Translations under genes and position numbers: made by a program
The notes under the pieces: model-generated
What the model was told of the DNA's origin: nothing
Databases searched by the model: none
The model's input: the letters and a program-made list of their open reading frames with translations, nothing else
Origin: Sporosarcina sp. HYO08
Lineage (GTDB): Bacteria > Bacillota > Bacilli > Bacillales_A > Planococcaceae
Assembly (NCBI RefSeq): GCF_001563475.1
Contig: NZ_LPUT01000027.1
Span: 359,118 to 423,117 of the forward strand
Direction of reading: 5' to 3'
Length of the DNA: 64,000 bases
In this document: piece by piece, positions 60,422 through 64,000 of the stretch
Layout: each line of letters begins with the position of its first letter
Position numbering within the stretch: position 1 is the first letter of the stretch

Positions 60422-62581
60422 TTGACGAAGAAAATTATTGAAATGACGGCTAAACGAGCCAATGTAAGTGAACGTCAAACGGAAAAAGTTATAGCTTTGC
60501 TTGATGGGGGAAATACGGTCCCGTTTATCGCTCGTTATCGAAAAGAAGAAACAGGTTCTTTAGATGAGGTTCAAATCAAACAAATTGAAGATGACTATCA
60601 ATATGTCAAAGGACTAGAACAACGAAAAGAAGAAGTGATCCGTCTAATCGATGAACAGGGAAAGTTGGATGATGCGCTGCGAAAAGCGATTGAAAGTGCA
60701 ACAGTTCTTCAACGTGTTGAAGATTTATATAGACCGTTTAAACAAAAAAGACGGACCCGGGCCATGGTAGCAATCGAAAGTGGTCTTGAGCCGTTGGCAA
60801 ATGCTTTATTAGCATTTACGAAAACACCCGTCGAAGAACTCGCGCAATCTTTCATTGATGAAGAAAAAAATGTAAATACAGTTGAAGAGGCATTGGCAGG
60901 TGCGCGCGATATCATTGCTGAACGACTGGCGGACGATGCCGCAATTCGTGATCATATTCGCAAATTAGCTTGGTCAAGAGGGACGATTGTATCAGCCGTC
61001 AGAAAAAATGCGGAAGATGAAAGAAAAGTGTACGGTAATTACTATGAATATGAAGAGCCATTAAAGAAAATTGTTCCGCACCGTGTTTTGGCACTAAATC
61101 GAGGAGAAAAAGAAGAAGTACTCCGTGTGTCGATCATTTTTCCTGTTGAACAAATTATTGGTGAACTCGAGCGTGGACAAATACACAAAACATCCTCTCC
61201 TTCAGCAATGCAGGCGAAAGAAGCGATCGAAGATGCATTCAAACGATTAATCGCCCCTTCTATTGAAAGAGAAATACGAAATGCTTTGACGGAGAAGGCA
61301 GAGGAGCAAGCGATCCATGTGTTCTCTGAAAACTTGAAAAGTCTACTGCTTCAGCCGCCGCTAAAAGGCAAAGTTGTACTTGGCGTTGACCCGGCATTTC
61401 GTACAGGCTGCAAATTAGCTGTGGTCGATGAAACCGGAAAGCTTATGGACATCTCAGTTGTTTATCCACACCCGCCAAAACCACAAAAAGAAGCTTCAAA
61501 GAAAACGATATTGGAATTGTTGCAGAAATACCCGATCTCTTTAATCGCGATTGGAAACGGAACAGCTTCACGGGAAACAGAATTGTTCATAGCGGAATGT
61601 CTAAAGGAAGTACCTGATGGGATTTCTTATGTCATTGTCAATGAAGCAGGGGCCAGTGTTTATTCAGCATCGCCAACCGCTCGCGAAGAGTTTCCGGATT
61701 TGCAGGTCGAGCAACGAAGTGCAGTTTCCATTGCGCGCAGACTGCAAGATCCATTATCAGAACTTGTCAAAATCGATCCAAGCGCAGTTGGTGTCGGCCA
61801 GTACCAACATGATGTATCTAAAAAACGATTGACTGAATCATTGGCTTTCGTTGTAGAAACAGCAGTAAACCGTGTCGGAGTCGATGTGAACACAGCATCT
61901 TCATCCTTACTACAATATGTAGCTGGGCTGTCAAAAACGGTAGCCGAAAACATCGTGAAAAATCGAGAAGAAAATGGTTTGTATGTAAAACGTACGGAGC
62001 TAAAGAAAGTCCCGCGGCTTGGTGCGAAAACGTATGAACAGGCAATTGGGTTCCTTCGGGTGCCGGGTGGCAAAGATCCTTTTGATGCGACAGGCATTCA
62101 TCCGGAGAGTTATGAAATTGCAGAACGTGTTCTGCAAGAAGCGGGAGTCAATAAACAATCGCTTGGAACGAAAGAAGGGGCAGAGGCACTTACACATTTG
62201 AATGTGCAGCAGTTGGCGCAATCTTTAGACGTGGGGGCAGTCACATTGAAAGATATTATTGAAACACTGCAAAAGCCAAACCGAGATCCGCGTGATGCCT
62301 ATCCGCAGCCACTCTTAAAAGCCGATGTGTTAGAAATGGATGATTTACACGAAGGACTAGAGATGCAAGGGACCGTTCGAAACGTCGTAGACTTCGGCGT
62401 TTTTGTTGATATAGGTGTATCAGAAGATGGGCTTGTCCATATTTCTAAATTGAAGAAAGGCTTCGTCAAACATCCGCTTGATGTTGTTTCGTCAGGTGAT
62501 ATCGTAACGGTATGGATAGATGGAGTGGATCGTGAAAAAGGGCGCATTTCACTGACAATGATTCCTTTGGTAAAGAAATAA
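60422..62581 (+). CDS. tex: Tex-family S1 RNA-binding protein (YdcI-like)
   Basis: 719 residues. Tex proteins bind nucleic acid and affect transcription. Domains: N-terminal helical region (ERQTEKVIALLDGGNTVPFIARYRKEETGSLDEVQ), a YqgF-like RNase H fold (about 315-440, VLGVDPAFRTGCKLAVVD), helix-hairpin-helix motifs (about 490-560), and a C-terminal S1 domain (VDFGVFVDIGVSEDGLVHISKL). TTG 60422 follows AAAGGGGTGACC; ATG 60395 is in a promoter-like TAAAATATG and lacks a site. Same place as ydcI in B. subtilis. Confidence 0.92.
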   Translation: MTKKIIEMTAKRANVSERQTEKVIALLDGGNTVPFIARYRKEETGSLDEVQIKQIEDDYQYVKGLEQRKEEVIRLIDEQGKLDDALRKAIESATVLQRVEDLYRPFKQKRRTRAMVAIESGLEPLANALLAFTKTPVEELAQSFIDEEKNVNTVEEALAGARDIIAERLADDAAIRDHIRKLAWSRGTIVSAVRKNAEDERKVYGNYYEYEEPLKKIVPHRVLALNRGEKEEVLRVSIIFPVEQIIGELERGQIHKTSSPSAMQAKEAIEDAFKRLIAPSIEREIRNALTEKAEEQAIHVFSENLKSLLLQPPLKGKVVLGVDPAFRTGCKLAVVDETGKLMDISVVYPHPPKPQKEASKKTILELLQKYPISLIAIGNGTASRETELFIAECLKEVPDGISYVIVNEAGASVYSASPTAREEFPDLQVEQRSAVSIARRLQDPLSELVKIDPSAVGVGQYQHDVSKKRLTESLAFVVETAVNRVGVDVNTASSSLLQYVAGLSKTVAENIVKNREENGLYVKRTELKKVPRLGAKTYEQAIGFLRVPGGKDPFDATGIHPESYEIAERVLQEAGVNKQSLGTKEGAEALTHLNVQQLAQSLDVGAVTLKDIIETLQKPNRDPRDAYPQPLLKADVLEMDDLHEGLEMQGTVRNVVDFGVFVDIGVSEDGLVHISKLKKGFVKHPLDVVSSGDIVTVWIDGVDREKGRISLTMIPLVKK

Positions 62582-62584
62582 ATT

Positions 62585-63046
62585 ATGGATAACAATCAGC
62601 TGCAACAGTTAATAGAAGAGATTTCTATAGGTGTTTTTGGAAAAGCGTTTCATCATACAGCACGATTCAATGAAAGACTTCGTACGACTGGCGGGCGGTA
62701 TTTATTATCCGATCATTCTATAGAAATTAATCCGCGTGTCCTTGAATTACACGGACAAGAAGAGTTGCGCGGTGTTATTAAACATGAGCTATGCCACTAT
62801 CACCTTCATATAGAAGGAAAAGGATATCAGCACGGAGATCAGGATTTTAAAAAACTATTAAAAGAAACAGCATCCCCAAGATATTGTAAACCGCTCGCCG
62901 CCGAAAGGCGACGAGCGACTGCACTTCATATCTATCAATGCCGATCATGCAAGCTACTTTATAGAAGGAGAAGAAGAATGGATACGAAAAAGTATAGATG
63001 TGGTAAATGTATGGGTAGTATTATAAAAGTGAATGCTGAAGTTTAA
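62585..63046 (+). CDS. SprT-family zinc metalloprotein (YdcK-like)
   Basis: 153 residues. Metalloprotease motif HELCHYH near residue 60 and a C-terminal zinc ribbon with CRSC and CGKC (about 120-146). SprT-like proteins are related to the DNA-protein crosslink protease Spartan, but the role in Bacillales is unknown. Only three bases after tex, so co-transcribed. A basic insert RRRRR lies within the ribbon. Confidence 0.85.
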   Translation: MDNNQLQQLIEEISIGVFGKAFHHTARFNERLRTTGGRYLLSDHSIEINPRVLELHGQEELRGVIKHELCHYHLHIEGKGYQHGDQDFKKLLKETASPRYCKPLAAERRRATALHIYQCRSCKLLYRRRRRMDTKKYRCGKCMGSIIKVNAEV

Positions 63047-63053
63047 AGATAGG

Positions 63054-63093
63054 CCCGTCAGACTGGTGAAAATGGCGGTCTGATGGGGTTTTG
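63054..63093 (+). terminator. Terminator after the SprT-family gene
   Basis: CCCGTCAGAC pairs with GTCTGATGGG (one G-U) around a 14-base loop, followed by TTTTG. Confidence 0.7.
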
Positions 63094-63124
63094 TCGATTC
63101 CCGAAAGTTTTTGTAGAAAAAGTG

Positions 63125-63153
63125 TTGACGAAAACGAAAGTCCCGTCTATAAT
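63125..63153 (+). promoter_or_regulatory. Promoter of tRNA-Glu and tRNA-Lys
   Basis: TTGACG (63125-63130), 17-base spacer, TATAAT (63148-63153). Confidence 0.8.
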
Positions 63154-63217
63154 AGTAAAAGTCGACAGGGAAACGCGCTGATGACAGCGTCGCCTTAAAC
63201 GACAACATGATTGTGAC

Positions 63218-63289
63218 GGCCCCTTGGTCAAGCGGTTAAGACACCGCCCTTTCACGGCGGTAACACGGGTTCGAATCCCGTAGGGGTCA
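63218..63289 (+). tRNA. tRNA-Glu (UUC)
   Basis: Cloverleaf with acceptor GGCCCCT/AGGGGTC, anticodon TTC at 63251-63253 in a CCGCC/GGCGG stem, and a GGTTCGAAT T-loop. CCA is not encoded. Confidence 0.96.
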
Positions 63290-63300
63290 CTTTTTAAAAC

Positions 63301-63376
63301 GAGCCATTAGCTCAGTCGGTAGAGCATCTGACTTTTAATCAGAGGGTCACAGGTTCGAATCCTGTATGGCTCACCA
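63301..63376 (+). tRNA. tRNA-Lys (UUU)
   Basis: Acceptor GAGCCAT/ATGGCTC, anticodon loop CTTTTAA with anticodon TTT, T-loop GGTTCGAAT, encoded CCA at 63374-63376. Confidence 0.96.
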
Positions 63377-63393
63377 CTTTTTTTCAAAAAGTG

Positions 63394-63421
63394 TTGACGA
63401 ACGATATGAATCATGTATAAT
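63394..63421 (+). promoter_or_regulatory. Second promoter within the tRNA cluster
   Basis: TTGACG (63394-63399), 16-base spacer, TATAAT (63416-63421), between tRNA-Lys and tRNA-Leu. Confidence 0.75.
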
Positions 63422-63443
63422 AGTTCTTGTCGCTGAAAAAGAT

Positions 63444-63530
<87 letters not shown>

Positions 63531-63548
63531 AAACATAACTTCTATGGA

Positions 63549-63625
<77 letters not shown>

Positions 63626-63643
63626 TTATATAATTTATATTAC

Positions 63644-63717
63644 GCGGGTGTAGTTTAGTGGTAAAACCTCAGCCTTCCAAGCTGATGATGAGGGTTCGAT
63701 TCCCTTCACCCGCTCCA
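63644..63717 (+). tRNA. tRNA-Gly (UCC)
   Basis: Acceptor GCGGGTG/CACCCGC, anticodon TCC in CTTCCAA, T-loop GGTTCGATT, CCA encoded. Confidence 0.96.
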
Positions 63718-63737
63718 AAAATTACTTTTAAAACATA

Positions 63738-63766
63738 TTGACATCCGGTTATGACGGTGTTATGAT
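63738..63766 (+). promoter_or_regulatory. rRNA operon promoter
   Basis: Consensus TTGACA (63738-63743), 17-base spacer, TATGAT (63761-63766). The leader after it contains ACCTTGAAAACTGAACA, typical of Bacillales rRNA leaders. Confidence 0.85.
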
Positions 63767-63923
63767 ATGAAAGTCGCTTTTGAAGCGATTGAAATATGAA
63801 CCTTGAAAACTGAACAGCAAAACGTTAACAAATACGTTTACAGATCCGACTCCGTCGGTGAAGTAAACAAAACAAGAATCTTCGGATTCAAAGTCAGCAA
63901 GAATTGAGCAAATCAATTTCTTC

Positions 63924-64000
63924 TATTATGGAGAGTTTGATCCTGGCTCAGGACGAACGCTGGCGGCGTGCCTAATACATGCAAGTCGAGCGGACAGATG
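63924..64000 (+). rRNA. rrs: 16S ribosomal RNA, 5' part (cut by the window end)
   Basis: Contains GAGAGTTTGATCCTGGCTCA and the following universal 5' segment through GCAAGTCGAGCGGACAGATG. The mature 5' end is estimated by comparison with B. subtilis and may be off by a few bases. Confidence 0.95.

Overview
The window reads as chromosomal DNA of a low-to-moderate GC Gram-positive member of the order Bacillales. The evidence is strong AGGAGG-type ribosome sites, frequent TTG and GTG starts, intrinsic terminators after most operons, and the Bacillus-type block cshA-ydbS-ydbT-rhomboid-acpS-ydcC-alr-ndoAI-ndoA-rsbRSTUVW-sigB-rsbX-tex-sprT followed by tRNAs and a 16S gene. Protein relationships and the 5' end of the 16S gene fit a Bacillaceae/Planococcaceae organism (Sporosarcina-like); this placement is inference. 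I see no prophage, insertion sequence or CRISPR array.

Layout. 1-6.2 kb: guanine deaminase (-), proline symporter PutP, a VOC-fold protein, the ribosome-associated GTPase HflX and a YwjA-type ABC exporter (-). 6.3-10.1 kb: a four-gene ferric-siderophore uptake operon (YclNOPQ-like) behind a consensus promoter bracketed by two Fur boxes. 10.1-14.4 kb: niacin transporter NiaP, a cysteine-free uracil-DNA glycosylase-like protein, alkyladenine glycosylase and a YkvI-like transporter. 14.4-21.9 kb: flavohemoglobin Hmp divergent from its NO sensor NsrR, manganese pyrophosphatase, a Rieske oxidoreductase, a DsbA-family protein, a YceI-family protein, MurB and a KdpD-like universal stress protein with a structured leader.

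22.2-28.1 kb: complete seven-gene Mrp Na+/H+ antiporter operon. 28.1-32.2 kb: cadC-cadA metal efflux, mntR and cvfB. 32.2-42.7 kb: mixed housekeeping and envelope genes (YpuA-like, acetyltransferases, a sigma-B type small protein, YidC, VanY-type carboxypeptidase, cardiolipin synthase, an SLH-anchored SGNH hydrolase, an MFS exporter) and an unrecognised 46-residue protein. 42.8-46.9 kb: rodA, ddl, murF. 47-55.3 kb: cshA through the EndoAI/EndoA toxin-antitoxin pair. 55.5-60.4 kb: the full sigma-B stressosome/partner-switching operon with an internal sigma-B promoter. 60.4-64 kb: tex, sprT, five tRNAs and the start of an rRNA operon.

How it works together: the window is rich in stress and metal homeostasis (Fur, NsrR, CadC, MntR, sigma-B), envelope synthesis (MurB, Ddl, Alr, MurF, RodA, Cls, YidC) and ion homeostasis (Mrp). 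Sigma-B type promoters lie before rsbV, before a small YtxH-like gene at 34.8 kb and possibly before the Rieske oxidoreductase. The least explained features are non-coding: two intergenic loci of exactly 21-bp-phased degenerate repeats that share the same variable words at the same phase, two large inverted repeats with a GTGCCTGGCAC core, a structured leader before the KdpD-like gene, and a short terminated transcript with further hairpins upstream of cshA.
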